Positions 26,594-35,595 of a stretch of 64,000 nucleotides of DNA are shown piece by piece; within the stretch, counting starts at the first letter, position 1; every line of letters begins with the position of its first letter. Source of the DNA: SAR86 cluster bacterium (GTDB lineage: Bacteria > Pseudomonadota > Gammaproteobacteria > Magnimaribacterales > Magnimaribacteraceae); contig JAQWNM010000001.1 of the NCBI GenBank assembly GCA_029268615.1, positions 81,722 through 145,721 on the forward strand. The letters are read 5' to 3'. The notes under the pieces were generated by a model. That model had not been told where the DNA came from. It worked only from the letters and a program-made list of their open reading frames with translations, and made no database searches. Made by a program: the position numbers and the translations under genes.

Positions 26594-28018
26594 CTAAGAG
26601 CTAACTTTCCCAATCTTTTCTACAATAGAAGATGTTGAAACTCCTTTTATCAAAGGAATGGTTTTCACTTCTCCGCCATAAGATTTTACAAAATCACTAC
26701 CAGCTATTTCTTTTATCTTATAATCATTTCCTTTGACCAATACATTGGGTTTTAATTTTTTTATAACCTTATCAGGAGAATCTTCTGAAAAAGAGATTAT
26801 CCAATCTACACATTCCAAAGAAGCTAATACTTCCATTCTATCTGCTAATTTATTGATTGGTCGCCTTTTTCCTTTTAAGTTTCTCACAGATGAATCTGAA
26901 TTTACTGCAACTATTAATTTTTCTCCTAGATCCTTAGCCTTTTGTAAATAAGCAACATGACCTAAATGTAAAATATCAAAACACCCATTTGTAAAAACTA
27001 TTTTTTCTTGATTACTCCTTGCTGATAGAATACATGAAATAGCCTCTTTATGAGTTAAGAGTTTGGAAGGCCTACTTTGAGATAATTTTTTTAATATCTC
27101 ATCTAAACTCACAACTGATGTTCCGAACTTTCCAACAACAATTCCTGCTGCTATGTTTGCTAATTTTACTGATTCTACTATATCCATTCCCGATGAAAGT
27201 GCTAAAGCAAAAGCTCCCAACACAGTATCTCCAGCTCCTGAGACATCAAATACTTCTTTTGCTTCTGCTAAAAAATCATTTCTTAGAATTTTTTTCTTTT
27301 CAAGCCGGAGTAGAGTCATACCCTCTGGTCCACGAGTAATTAGCAAAGCTTCTAAGCCAAGATTTTTTATTAATTCATGACCTTTCTTAGTCAAATCAGA
27401 TTCATTCTTAGGAATACCTAAAACACGACAAAATTCATTATAATTTGGAGTTAAAATTGAAGCGCCCTTATATTTCTTGAAATCTTCTCCTTTAGGATCA
27501 ACCAAAACTTTACTTCCCTTTTTGTTTGCAATTTTAATAAACTTTTGAACCTCTCGAAGAGAACCTTTGTTGTAGTCTGATAGGATCACCAGAGGATATT
27601 TTTTTGCTTCTCTTATAAAGATTTTTTTTAATTCTAAAGAATCATCTTTTGAGAAAAAATCTTCTTTATCAAGTCTTAAGATTTGCTGTTTGGATACAAC
27701 TATCCTTTGCTTTGTAACTGAAGGTTTTTTAGATACAACTAATACATTACTAACTGAAGATTCTTTTAATAATTTTTTTATCTGAGAACCTTCATTATCT
27801 TTACCAATAATCCCTAATAGTTTTGGTTTTCCTCCTAAAGAAGAAATATTAGTAGCTACATTTGCTGCCCCTCCCAACCTGAACTCTTCATTCTTTGGTC
27901 TAATAACAGGCACAGGAGCTTCTGGAGATATTCGATCTACACTTCCATTAATATAATGATCGAGCATTAAATCACCTACAACTAGGACTTTAGCTTTCTT
28001 TAGAGCTTTTAATTCCAT
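26594..28018 (-). CDS. hldE: Bifunctional heptose-7-phosphate kinase / heptose-1-phosphate adenylyltransferase
   Basis: Carries out two steps of ADP-heptose synthesis. The N-terminal ribokinase-type domain (about 1-320) shows GGAANVATNISSLGG, LLITRGPEGMTLL and DVSGAGDTVLGAFALAL; the C-terminal nucleotidyltransferase domain (about 340-474) has FTNGCFDILHLGHVAYL and NSDSSVRNLKG. The length of 474 residues is normal for the fused enzyme. It converges with lpxL and is followed upstream by an alpha/beta hydrolase 22 bp away on the same strand. Confidence 0.95.
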   Translation of the reverse strand: MELKALKKAKVLVVGDLMLDHYINGSVDRISPEAPVPVIRPKNEEFRLGGAANVATNISSLGGKPKLLGIIGKDNEGSQIKKLLKESSVSNVLVVSKKPSVTKQRIVVSKQQILRLDKEDFFSKDDSLELKKIFIREAKKYPLVILSDYNKGSLREVQKFIKIANKKGSKVLVDPKGEDFKKYKGASILTPNYNEFCRVLGIPKNESDLTKKGHELIKNLGLEALLITRGPEGMTLLRLEKKKILRNDFLAEAKEVFDVSGAGDTVLGAFALALSSGMDIVESVKLANIAAGIVVGKFGTSVVSLDEILKKLSQSRPSKLLTHKEAISCILSARSNQEKIVFTNGCFDILHLGHVAYLQKAKDLGEKLIVAVNSDSSVRNLKGKRRPINKLADRMEVLASLECVDWIISFSEDSPDKVIKKLKPNVLVKGNDYKIKEIAGSDFVKSYGGEVKTIPLIKGVSTSSIVEKIGKVSS

Positions 28019-28040
28019 AGCACTCCTTCATATAACTCTT

Positions 28041-28922
28041 TCATTTACTCATAAATTGATTAATACGGTCAATCAGAGTTTCAGTTTTTTCCATTGGAAG
28101 AAAATGAGTTGCATCAGAAAAATGTTCCAAATCCCAATTACTTCCTAAATTTTTTAATGCCTTCCTAGATGAATTTGAACATGTAGAATTTATTCCACCT
28201 GTCGCAACATAACAAGGACAAGAAATATTTCTCAAGAACTTCCAATTATCCATTGCAGAAGTACTGAATGTCTTACTTTCCCAGGAAGGATGACAAGACA
28301 GTAGCGTTTTTCCTTCCTCATCTTGAATAGAACCTCCAACTACATAATTTTCTATCCATGAAAGTTGCCAAGTCTTAAATGCCCCTCTTCCTTCGTAAGA
28401 ATCTAATATTTCTTGTCGACTAGAAAAGACATGCCTTCTGTTAGAGGCAGCATTTATCATATCGGTTGATCTAGATAAACCTAATTTAGACATAACCCTA
28501 AATTTCAAGCTATTAAATGGGCTAAATAGCACTGGTTCTAGCATAACAAGCATTTTCACCCTTTCAGGCAGGGCTACAGCTAATCTTGATGCAACTATAG
28601 CCCCCATAGAGTGACCTGCTACTATAAAATCGCCATCTAATGAATTCATCCACTCCAAAGAATCCTCAACATAAATAGACCAAGAACTGAGAATCTTATG
28701 ATCATCTTCAGCCTTGGTCATGCCATGACCTCTCAAGTCTATCGCTCTTACATTCAAATCTTGCAGTGAGTTATTAAACAATGATTCCAATAGGGATTTA
28801 TAAGTAAGGCCGTTGAATCCAGTTGCATGGAAAAATAAAAAATTCAGCTTAGAATTATTCTTAACTAATTCTAAAACTGAAAAATTTTCTTCTTTTGAAT
28901 TAATAAAACTATTTCTTTCCAT
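28041..28922 (-). CDS. Alpha/beta hydrolase
   Basis: 293 residues with the alpha/beta-hydrolase fold: oxyanion region LFFHATGFNG, RAIDLRGHGMTKAED, nucleophile elbow GHSMGA (S105), and the catalytic histidine in SDATHFLPMEK near the C-terminus. The substrate is unknown; esterase, thioesterase or lactonase activity would all fit. It is transcribed toward hldE and divergent from the methyltransferase at 28972. No signal peptide is seen, so it should act in the cytoplasm. Confidence 0.85.
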   Translation of the reverse strand: MERNSFINSKEENFSVLELVKNNSKLNFLFFHATGFNGLTYKSLLESLFNNSLQDLNVRAIDLRGHGMTKAEDDHKILSSWSIYVEDSLEWMNSLDGDFIVAGHSMGAIVASRLAVALPERVKMLVMLEPVLFSPFNSLKFRVMSKLGLSRSTDMINAASNRRHVFSSRQEILDSYEGRGAFKTWQLSWIENYVVGGSIQDEEGKTLLSCHPSWESKTFSTSAMDNWKFLRNISCPCYVATGGINSTCSNSSRKALKNLGSNWDLEHFSDATHFLPMEKTETLIDRINQFMSK

Positions 28923-28971
28923 AGACTTTAGACTAAAATTAAAAATAAATGATACCGGACTAATAAAAAAT

Positions 28972-29583
28972 ATGAACCTCTCTTTAGACCCAAAACTTAT
29001 TAAAGGTTTCCTCGACCATAAAGAAGGTGAGGCATTGTATCACCTTGCTAAAGAATGCTCATCTATTGGTCCTCTTCTTGAGATTGGAAGTTATTGTGGT
29101 AAATCTGCTCTATATATTGGTCAGGCTGCAAAAGAATGTCGGCAAATACTTTACTCTGTTGATCATCACCAAGGTTCTGAAGAACAGCAGCCTGGAGAAG
29201 CATACCATGATCCTGATCTTTTGAATGAAGAAGGAAATGGCATCAATACTCTACCTTTTTTTTTAGAAACTATTAGATTAGCCGGCTTACAAAAACACGT
29301 AATTCCAATAGTTTCTTCATCAGAAAAGGCTGCTAAGAATTTACAAAAAGAGTTATCTTTTATTTTTATAGATGGTGGTCATAGTAGAGATGCAGCCTTT
29401 AATGACTATAAAAATTGGATGAAAAAGCTTGTTAAAGGAGGAATATTAGCAATACATGATATTTTCCCAGATCCTAAAGACGGCGGCAGACCACCCTATG
29501 AAATATATTGCTTAGCAAAAAATAGTGGTCTATTTGAAGAATTGCCGATGGTAAAAAGTCTTGGAATCTTAAAAAAAAAATAA
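28972..29583 (+). CDS. Class I SAM-dependent methyltransferase (Methyltransf_24 type)
   Basis: 203 residues from the ATG at 28972. The frame is open further upstream to 28813, but that would run antisense through the start of the hydrolase, so the internal ATG is preferred. Motif I reads LLEIGSYCGKSALYIG, followed by LYSVDHHQGSEE (acidic end of beta 2) and FIFIDGGHSRDAAFNDY, as in the small-molecule O-methyltransferase-like Methyltransf_24 family. The C-terminus ends in a lysine run. The substrate is unknown; a sugar or lipid target is possible given the neighbours. It converges with the alpha/alpha-barrel gene. Confidence 0.8.
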   Translation: MNLSLDPKLIKGFLDHKEGEALYHLAKECSSIGPLLEIGSYCGKSALYIGQAAKECRQILYSVDHHQGSEEQQPGEAYHDPDLLNEEGNGINTLPFFLETIRLAGLQKHVIPIVSSSEKAAKNLQKELSFIFIDGGHSRDAAFNDYKNWMKKLVKGGILAIHDIFPDPKDGGRPPYEIYCLAKNSGLFEELPMVKSLGILKKK

Positions 29584-29596
29584 ATTGAGAATCATT

Positions 29597-30610
29597 TTAA
29601 GATCCCCATTCTTTGAGGAACAAAGCACTTCCAGGACTAAAGTTATATAGAGCATCTGCTGCTAATAAAACAGCTGAAGCTGTCCATGTAGGTTTTTCTA
29701 TTGGCCAAAATGTTTTATCTGCATATACATATCCCGTCCAGTACAAATTATCCACTTTATCCTTCCATTGATGGAGATGATTAAAAAGATTCTCAGCTCT
29801 TTTACCATCTTTTAGGACTAAAAGTGCTAAAACTAATTCTGAACTTTCAGCCACAGTAACCCAAGGTTCGTCACTTACGCATCTGCAACCTAAACTAGGT
29901 ACAACAAATTTATCCCATTTTTTATTAATTCTACTTAAGGCTTCCGAACCAGAAATAACTCCACATAAAACAGGATAGTACCAATCCATACTAAATCTTT
30001 CCTTACTTAGACAATTCCTATCAAACCTTTCAGGATTCTGGATTAGAGATCTTTTTAATGAGATTTTAGATTTAGAAATATCATCATAATCTTTCCCTAA
30101 TGTTTTATAAATTGCTTCAGCGCATTCCAAGCTTTTATAAATAGAACTGCAACCAGTTATCAACGAATCATCTAAGATCTTGTCGTCTTCTTTTGCCCAG
30201 TAAAAATCTCCAAGTTCTGTTTGCAGATCAAGAATAAAATTCTTAGCCATATCCATAGTTTCAAACATTTCATTTAAAAATAACTTATCTTCAGTTATTA
30301 AATAGTTATGCCATAAACCAGTAAAAATATAAGCAATAAAATTTGACTCTTTTTTTGTAACAGAACTTTTACCGTCAATATATTCAGAAAACCAAGATCC
30401 ATCTGTCTCTTGATTATCTCTCATCCAATAAAAAGCTTGTTTTGATTCTTTAATTTTACCTCCAATAGCTAGGCCCATAGCAGATTCTACATGATCCCAA
30501 GGATCTAATTTAGCATCTTTCTCCCAAGAAATAGCTCCATCTTCTAGTTGAACATCTAAGAGATAATTAATTGATTCTTGATAAAAATCTAAATCTTTTG
30601 GAGTGCTCAT
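29597..30610 (-). CDS. Alpha/alpha-barrel protein resembling prenyltransferase/squalene-cyclase repeats
   Basis: 337 residues with repeated helical pairs and Gly/Trp signatures (LEDGAISWEKD, NQETDGSWFSEY, KPTWTASAVLLAADALY) like the alpha-toroid of terpene cyclases and prenyltransferase beta subunits. The DxDD acid motif of squalene cyclases is not seen, so a cyclase reaction is not supported; a glycosidase-like or binding role is as likely. It starts 4 bp inside the end of the preceding methyltransferase, so it belongs to the glycosyltransferase-methyltransferase set. It is the last gene of the run that begins at ilvE. Confidence 0.65.
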   Translation of the reverse strand: MSTPKDLDFYQESINYLLDVQLEDGAISWEKDAKLDPWDHVESAMGLAIGGKIKESKQAFYWMRDNQETDGSWFSEYIDGKSSVTKKESNFIAYIFTGLWHNYLITEDKLFLNEMFETMDMAKNFILDLQTELGDFYWAKEDDKILDDSLITGCSSIYKSLECAEAIYKTLGKDYDDISKSKISLKRSLIQNPERFDRNCLSKERFSMDWYYPVLCGVISGSEALSRINKKWDKFVVPSLGCRCVSDEPWVTVAESSELVLALLVLKDGKRAENLFNHLHQWKDKVDNLYWTGYVYADKTFWPIEKPTWTASAVLLAADALYNFSPGSALFLKEWGS

Positions 30611-31314
30611 ATATCTTTTTTAAAATACATAACTAAGCTTTTACCAATTAAAGGCTGAAATATTACTTCTAACAGTTTTGTTATAAAAGGTTTCTTCATT
30701 AAATCCCAGACCAAAAATTTATGGTAAAGCTTAATTAAACTTGAATCTTCTTTAGTTTCCCAAAATAGGCACTGAAGCCACCAATATGGTGAATGCAAAG
30801 CATGAGCCCAATGAAATGATAAATAATTTACTTTGTGTTCCTCTACCAAATTTCTTAATTGACTTTGTTTAAAAATACGTATGTGTCCTCCTGGCATTTC
30901 TTGGTAACCTCTGCTGAGTTTCCAGCAAATCCATTCAGGCAAAAATCTTGGGACACTTATTCCTAAGACCCCCTTGGGTTTTAAAACTCTAACTAATTCA
31001 GATATTGCTTTTGGCACTGACTCAATGTGCTCAAGTACTTCTGAACAAATAACAGCATCGAAAGTATTATCTAAAAAAGGTAAGCTATGAATATCTGTAC
31101 TCCCAAAGTGGCATTTTGAAGAAATTAAGTCAGTATTAAAATCCTTTAGCTTCTCTTTTGCTTTTTTTAAATCTTCAAGAGATAAATCAAACCCAAAAGA
31201 ATCAACCTCGTCAAAGACATTGAAACTAATTGTATGCCTTCCCTCGCCACACCCCATATCAAGAACCTTGCACTTAGAACTTAAATTTAATTTTGAAGAT
31301 TTAATTGTTAACAT
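30607..31314 (-). CDS. Class I SAM-dependent methyltransferase (Methyltransf_11 type)
   Basis: 235 residues with motif I VLDMGCGEGRHTISF, then LPFLDNTFDAVICSEVLEHI and LVRVLKPKGVLGISVPRF, the usual UbiE-like order. The C-terminal 90 residues are less conserved and aromatic-rich (FHWAHALHSPYWWL). Substrate unknown; methylation of a lipid-linked or core sugar is plausible from context. It directly follows the glycosyltransferase with no gap and overlaps the next gene by 4 bp. Confidence 0.82.
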   Translation of the reverse strand: MLTIKSSKLNLSSKCKVLDMGCGEGRHTISFNVFDEVDSFGFDLSLEDLKKAKEKLKDFNTDLISSKCHFGSTDIHSLPFLDNTFDAVICSEVLEHIESVPKAISELVRVLKPKGVLGISVPRFLPEWICWKLSRGYQEMPGGHIRIFKQSQLRNLVEEHKVNYLSFHWAHALHSPYWWLQCLFWETKEDSSLIKLYHKFLVWDLMKKPFITKLLEVIFQPLIGKSLVMYFKKDI

Positions 31315-32571
31315 TCAAATTACTTTATTCTGAAATTTATTCATTGTGTCTTGATATGCTTGGACTGTTAATTTTGCAGAATTTATCCAAGAGAAGTCTT
31401 CTTTCATTCTTGAAAGACCCTTTTCTGCATAGGACCTTTTTTTTGACTCATCTTTCAATAAGAGGATTACGGCCTCAGAAATCTTTCTTGAAGAGCCAGA
31501 AGGAATGATTTTAGCAGCATCGCCAACAACCTCAGAAAGACCACCAGAAGTTGTAGATATAACAGGTAAAGCACAAGCCATAGCTTCTGCAGCACCAAAA
31601 CCAAAACCCTCATATAAAGAAGGAATAACAGCAATTTCTGATGAACAATATAAATTGGCTACTTCTTTTTCTGATAATCCATGATTGAAATTGACAACTT
31701 TTTGTAATTTAAGTTCTTTTATAAGATTGTCAACCTGCCCCCCTTCTTGAGCTCTACCTATGACTTCTAAACTAATTTCAGGCGCAAAGGATCTGATTTC
31801 AGGAAGAGACCTTATAAGAAATTCTAAGCCTTTCAAAGGCACATCTGCGCTTGCTGCTGTTACAAGTCTATTAGGAACTTTTTGGACTAAATTATTTGGT
31901 TTAAAAACATTCATATCCACCCCATTCAGAACTACTGAAATATTACTTGGGCTGACACCAAAATCTTCAGCTACATCTAATGAAGATTGTTTTGAAACAC
32001 AAAGAATGTTGTCCAACCTCTTTGCAACTCTCATTTGCATGCCTAAAAAGCTATGCCATCTTTTTATTAACAGTTTCTGCTTGTAAAACTTAGCATTGTC
32101 TAATTCTAACTTGTAATCTCTCGATATAGGATGATGAATAGTTGATAAAAGAGGAAACTCTAATTGAATAGTTAAAAGTGAAGAAGCTAGAGATTGATTG
32201 TCATGCAAAATATCATATTCTCCCTTCTTATTCTTCAAAAAATTCTTTAACCTTCTGCCAAAGGTATAAGGTTCAGGAAAGCCTCCTGTCATCACGCTCA
32301 ACCACTCAACTAAGTCAATATATGAAGTTAAAAAATTTAACTTAAATTCTTTTAACCTGTTTTGAGAAGCAAAAAGATCTAAACTAGGTATCTTTACTAA
32401 AGATATTTCTTTTCGAATCTCAGGATATGGTGGACCAGAAATAACCTCAACTTCATGACCTAATTCATATAATGCATTACTTAAATGTCTTATGTATATG
32501 CCTTGACCTCCTGAAAAGGGATTACTTCTATAACTTATTAAACCAATCTTTAATTTATCTTTTTGTTTCAC
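31315..32571 (-). CDS. GT4-family glycosyltransferase
   Basis: 418 residues with the GT-B fold. The N-terminus has SYRSNPFSGGQGIYIRHLSNA, and the C-terminal domain has VTAASADVPLKGLEFLIRS and the E-x7-E region PSLYEGFGFGAAEAMACALP followed by TTSGGLSEVVGDA. The acceptor and donor are unknown. It sits between rfaP and two enzymes of unknown substrate in the core-oligosaccharide operon, so it may extend the core or build another glycolipid. Confidence 0.88.
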   Translation of the reverse strand: MKQKDKLKIGLISYRSNPFSGGQGIYIRHLSNALYELGHEVEVISGPPYPEIRKEISLVKIPSLDLFASQNRLKEFKLNFLTSYIDLVEWLSVMTGGFPEPYTFGRRLKNFLKNKKGEYDILHDNQSLASSLLTIQLEFPLLSTIHHPISRDYKLELDNAKFYKQKLLIKRWHSFLGMQMRVAKRLDNILCVSKQSSLDVAEDFGVSPSNISVVLNGVDMNVFKPNNLVQKVPNRLVTAASADVPLKGLEFLIRSLPEIRSFAPEISLEVIGRAQEGGQVDNLIKELKLQKVVNFNHGLSEKEVANLYCSSEIAVIPSLYEGFGFGAAEAMACALPVISTTSGGLSEVVGDAAKIIPSGSSRKISEAVILLLKDESKKRSYAEKGLSRMKEDFSWINSAKLTVQAYQDTMNKFQNKVI

Positions 32572-32576
32572 CTATC

Positions 32577-33446
32577 TTAAATATCCTTATTTAAATTTTT
32601 TAATGCCCTTGCAAGCTTTTTATAATTTTTAAAATTAAGTAAAGCTCTATTAATTCTTTTATCAGTCCTAGGCTTCATAAACATCTTGAAAGCTCTTAAA
32701 GATGATAGCCTAATGAACCTTCTATGATACAAGAAGAGTTCTTTGAGAGAACAATTAAAATAAATCATAAAAAATCTATAAAAATCTTTTTCTGAGAAGC
32801 CTAAATTAATAGCTGAATGCAATAAACCACCTATATCTTTTACCCTCCAACGATTTGGAATGGAATTTCTAATCTGAGCTCTGTGAAGATCTATCAAATA
32901 AATGATATTATGAGTACCATCATTTTCTACATGAAAATGGCACAAATATAAATCTCTATGATTCATACCATTTAAATGAAGTTTTCTTGAAAGAGAAGCT
33001 ACATTCTTGACTAGAAGATCTTTTAAGCCCTTTGAAGGAGGGCTTAACTTCCAAGAAAGAGTTATTTCTTCTAAGGAGGAAGTATTTATTAAAGACTTAG
33101 TAATTATAAATGATTCTAGTTTTGATGGGTTATTGCCTTTTCTTCCAAAGGCTAGAGGTTCAGGACAATTGATGCCTATCTCTTTAAGTTTAATAAGTGC
33201 CATCCATTCATCGTATGCCCCATAAGCGGGTTTCTTTAGTTGGAGTAAATTCTTTAATATTTCACTCCATCCAATTCCTAAGTGCATTTTTATGAAATAT
33301 AACTCACCATCTAAAAAAAATTCTTTAGTTACTCTATTATCTAAATCCCTAAAAATAGTCCCATCAATATTTTTAGCACATTCAAATGGATCTTTTCCAG
33401 CAAAAAAATCTTTAATTTTATTATTTAAGAAAATGACTTCATTCAT
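32577..33446 (-). CDS. rfaP: Lipopolysaccharide core heptose(I) kinase
   Basis: Phosphorylates heptose I of the inner core, which strengthens the outer membrane through divalent cations. The 289 residues follow the WaaP pattern: TKEFFLDGELYFIKMHLGIGW, GMNHRDLYLCHFHV (catalytic Asp and neighbours), YLIDLHRAQIR and PNRWRVKDIGGLL. It overlaps waaG by 8 bp. The order waaF, waaG, rfaP is conserved in pseudomonads and others. Confidence 0.93.
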   Translation of the reverse strand: MNEVIFLNNKIKDFFAGKDPFECAKNIDGTIFRDLDNRVTKEFFLDGELYFIKMHLGIGWSEILKNLLQLKKPAYGAYDEWMALIKLKEIGINCPEPLAFGRKGNNPSKLESFIITKSLINTSSLEEITLSWKLSPPSKGLKDLLVKNVASLSRKLHLNGMNHRDLYLCHFHVENDGTHNIIYLIDLHRAQIRNSIPNRWRVKDIGGLLHSAINLGFSEKDFYRFFMIYFNCSLKELFLYHRRFIRLSSLRAFKMFMKPRTDKRINRALLNFKNYKKLARALKNLNKDI

Positions 33447-34545
33447 TTAAATACTTCTCAACAATATTACATATAAAAGTGTAACGAGAATAAAAAAATT
33501 CATTTGATAAGGTTTTTAACTTCTCTCTATAAAAGTTTAATTTTTCTAACTGAACCATTTGCTGTAAATTTTTATTTAAACCTATTTGAGTAAATGGCTT
33601 ATCTATTACCATACCTGCCTCTTTTTCAGATACCAAATCTGAATATCCTACTTCTTGTGCCACTAAAACAGGTAAAAGTGATGCCATAGCTTCTACAATG
33701 ACATTGCCCGCTGCTTCTTCTCTAGCTGGGTGCACTAGTAAATCAGAATTCATCATCAATCTTTGGATATCATGCCTAGGGCCCATAAATTTGACTCTAT
33801 TATTTATGCCCAATTTAGTTGTAAGGCTCTTAAAAGTTTTACTATCATCATCTCCTGCAATTAATAAATAAAAGTCTCCATTTTCTATATCCAAAGATGC
33901 AAAGGCCATTATTAATCTGTCCAAACCTTTTCTTGAAAAGTCAGAACCTACAAAAAGCAATAATTTAGAAGATTTTTTTATTCCTAATTCCTCCCTCAAA
34001 TCAAGAGAACTTTTTTTGTCAATCCAGTCATCTGGTAAACCTGGAGGCACTATATTTAATCTTGATTCTTCTGTTTTATACTCCTCATAAAAGATGTTCT
34101 TTTGTTTTTTATTTAATAAAAATATTTTTGTTTTCTTATTTTGTGCAAAAACTTCTTTTTCAAAAAAACTAAACTGCTTGAACCTAGGGGTCAACTTATA
34201 AAGGAAATTCTTTTGCTTATTTGAATTTAGATAACATGTATCTCCTGCAAAATATAGGTCCAAATTAGGAATCTTATTAAAACCAAATACTAAATCTGGA
34301 CCTAAAGATGCAAGATCTCTCTGTAACTGATGATAAAAATTTTGATTCTTTTTATGATTACTTAACCCATAAGTTTCTATTTTATGGATTTTGACTCCAT
34401 TAGGCATATCTCCAGACCATTCTCTACAAAATATGGTTATGTCTAGGTTTCTTTTAGACAGTTCTAATACGGTATTAATAAAGTCCTTTTGCAGGCCTCC
34501 GTAAGGAAAATACCGAAAAATTACTAATGCTACTTTCTTTGTCAA
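33439..34545 (-). CDS. waaG: Lipopolysaccharide core glycosyltransferase (WaaG type)
   Basis: GT4 enzyme that adds the first outer-core hexose to heptose II. Seen: RYFPYGGLQKDFINTVLELSK at the N-terminus, DLVFGFNKIPNLDLYFAGD, LLFVGSDFSRKGLDRLI, and the C-terminal VHPAREEAAGNVIVEAMA. It has 368 residues. It overlaps rfaP at its 3' end and follows waaF by 9 bp. The exact sugar transferred is not deducible. Confidence 0.92.
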   Translation of the reverse strand: MTKKVALVIFRYFPYGGLQKDFINTVLELSKRNLDITIFCREWSGDMPNGVKIHKIETYGLSNHKKNQNFYHQLQRDLASLGPDLVFGFNKIPNLDLYFAGDTCYLNSNKQKNFLYKLTPRFKQFSFFEKEVFAQNKKTKIFLLNKKQKNIFYEEYKTEESRLNIVPPGLPDDWIDKKSSLDLREELGIKKSSKLLLFVGSDFSRKGLDRLIMAFASLDIENGDFYLLIAGDDDSKTFKSLTTKLGINNRVKFMGPRHDIQRLMMNSDLLVHPAREEAAGNVIVEAMASLLPVLVAQEVGYSDLVSEKEAGMVIDKPFTQIGLNKNLQQMVQLEKLNFYREKLKTLSNEFFYSRYTFICNIVEKYLNE

Positions 34546-34554
34546 ATGCCAACT

Positions 34555-35571
34555 CTATATTTTTTTTATTAAATTATCTATTTCATCTATTACTTCTATA
34601 GAAGAAATTTCTAATAAACTTTCATGATAACCATGCTCTCCCTTCCCTTCTCTAACTTTACTATAGCCCTTAGATTTTCTAAGAATTTTAGCTCTTACAT
34701 TTAAAGGAGGAGTAAATTCTGGGTCTGTAGGACCAAAAAGAGCAACTTGGTAAGAGCCTACAGCTGCAGCTACATGCATTAAACCAGAATCATTAGATAT
34801 CACTGTTCCTTGCGAAATAATATCAACTACGTCTAATAAGGAAGTTTTTCCACTAAGATCAAAAAAAGAAGACTCTTTTTCTAATTTCATATTTCCAGCC
34901 ACTTCAGCACAAACTAACATATCTTTTTTTGATCCAATCAATAAAACTTGCTTCCCAAGATCTAAATAGTGGTCGCCTACTTCAGCATACTTCTTTGTGG
35001 GCCATCTTTTTGCAGGTCCAAATTCAGCTCCTGGACAAAGGATTATGGGATTATTCTTAAAATCTAGATCATATTCCTTACTTATTCTATCTATATTTGA
35101 AACATCAACCTCTAAGGAAGGAAAATTATAATCATCACCAACTGGTTGAAAATTATTTGCTAAAGCGCAGAACCTTTGAATCATTAAAGGGTGATCTTTC
35201 ATAACCAACTTCTTAGTATCGTTAAGAAGAAAATGTCTTAACTCTCCTAACCATCCAGTCCTTTTAGGTATATTTGCTGCCAAAGGCACTATTGTTGATT
35301 TTAAAGAATTAGGAAGTATTAGAACCCAATCATAAGTATCCTTTAAATTTCTGCCTAAATTCCATCTCCTCTTTATTAATAAGTCTCCATGTAAAAAAGG
35401 TAATAAAATTGAATTTGAAACTTCTTTCATCCTGTCTAGTAAAGAAAGAGTCCACTCTGGTGCCAAAACATCTATAGAAGATTCTGGATAAGTTTCCTTT
35501 AATTTCTTAAATAATCCTTGAGCTATAATTGTGTCTCCAACCCAAGAAGGACCAATAATTAGAATTCTCAT
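34555..35571 (-). CDS. waaF: ADP-heptose--LPS heptosyltransferase II
   Basis: GT9 enzyme that adds the second heptose to the inner core. The 338 residues start with ILIIGPSWVGDTIIAQ, carry LCPGAEFGPAKRWPTKKYAEV (the WaaF signature) and VISNDSGLMHVAAAVG with ALFGPTDPEFTPP. The related heptosyltransferase I gene waaC usually lies next to it; none is seen in this window. It follows ilvE by 24 bp, as in Pseudomonas. Confidence 0.94.
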   Translation of the reverse strand: MRILIIGPSWVGDTIIAQGLFKKLKETYPESSIDVLAPEWTLSLLDRMKEVSNSILLPFLHGDLLIKRRWNLGRNLKDTYDWVLILPNSLKSTIVPLAANIPKRTGWLGELRHFLLNDTKKLVMKDHPLMIQRFCALANNFQPVGDDYNFPSLEVDVSNIDRISKEYDLDFKNNPIILCPGAEFGPAKRWPTKKYAEVGDHYLDLGKQVLLIGSKKDMLVCAEVAGNMKLEKESSFFDLSGKTSLLDVVDIISQGTVISNDSGLMHVAAAVGSYQVALFGPTDPEFTPPLNVRAKILRKSKGYSKVREGKGEHGYHESLLEISSIEVIDEIDNLIKKI

Positions 35572-35595
35572 TTCGTAAAAGTAACTAAGACCTTA

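Noticed and set aside
28813..28971. N-terminal extension of the methyltransferase at 28972
   Set aside because: It would run antisense through the first 110 bases of the alpha/beta hydrolase and shows no methyltransferase-like sequence; the ATG at 28972 precedes the conserved part.
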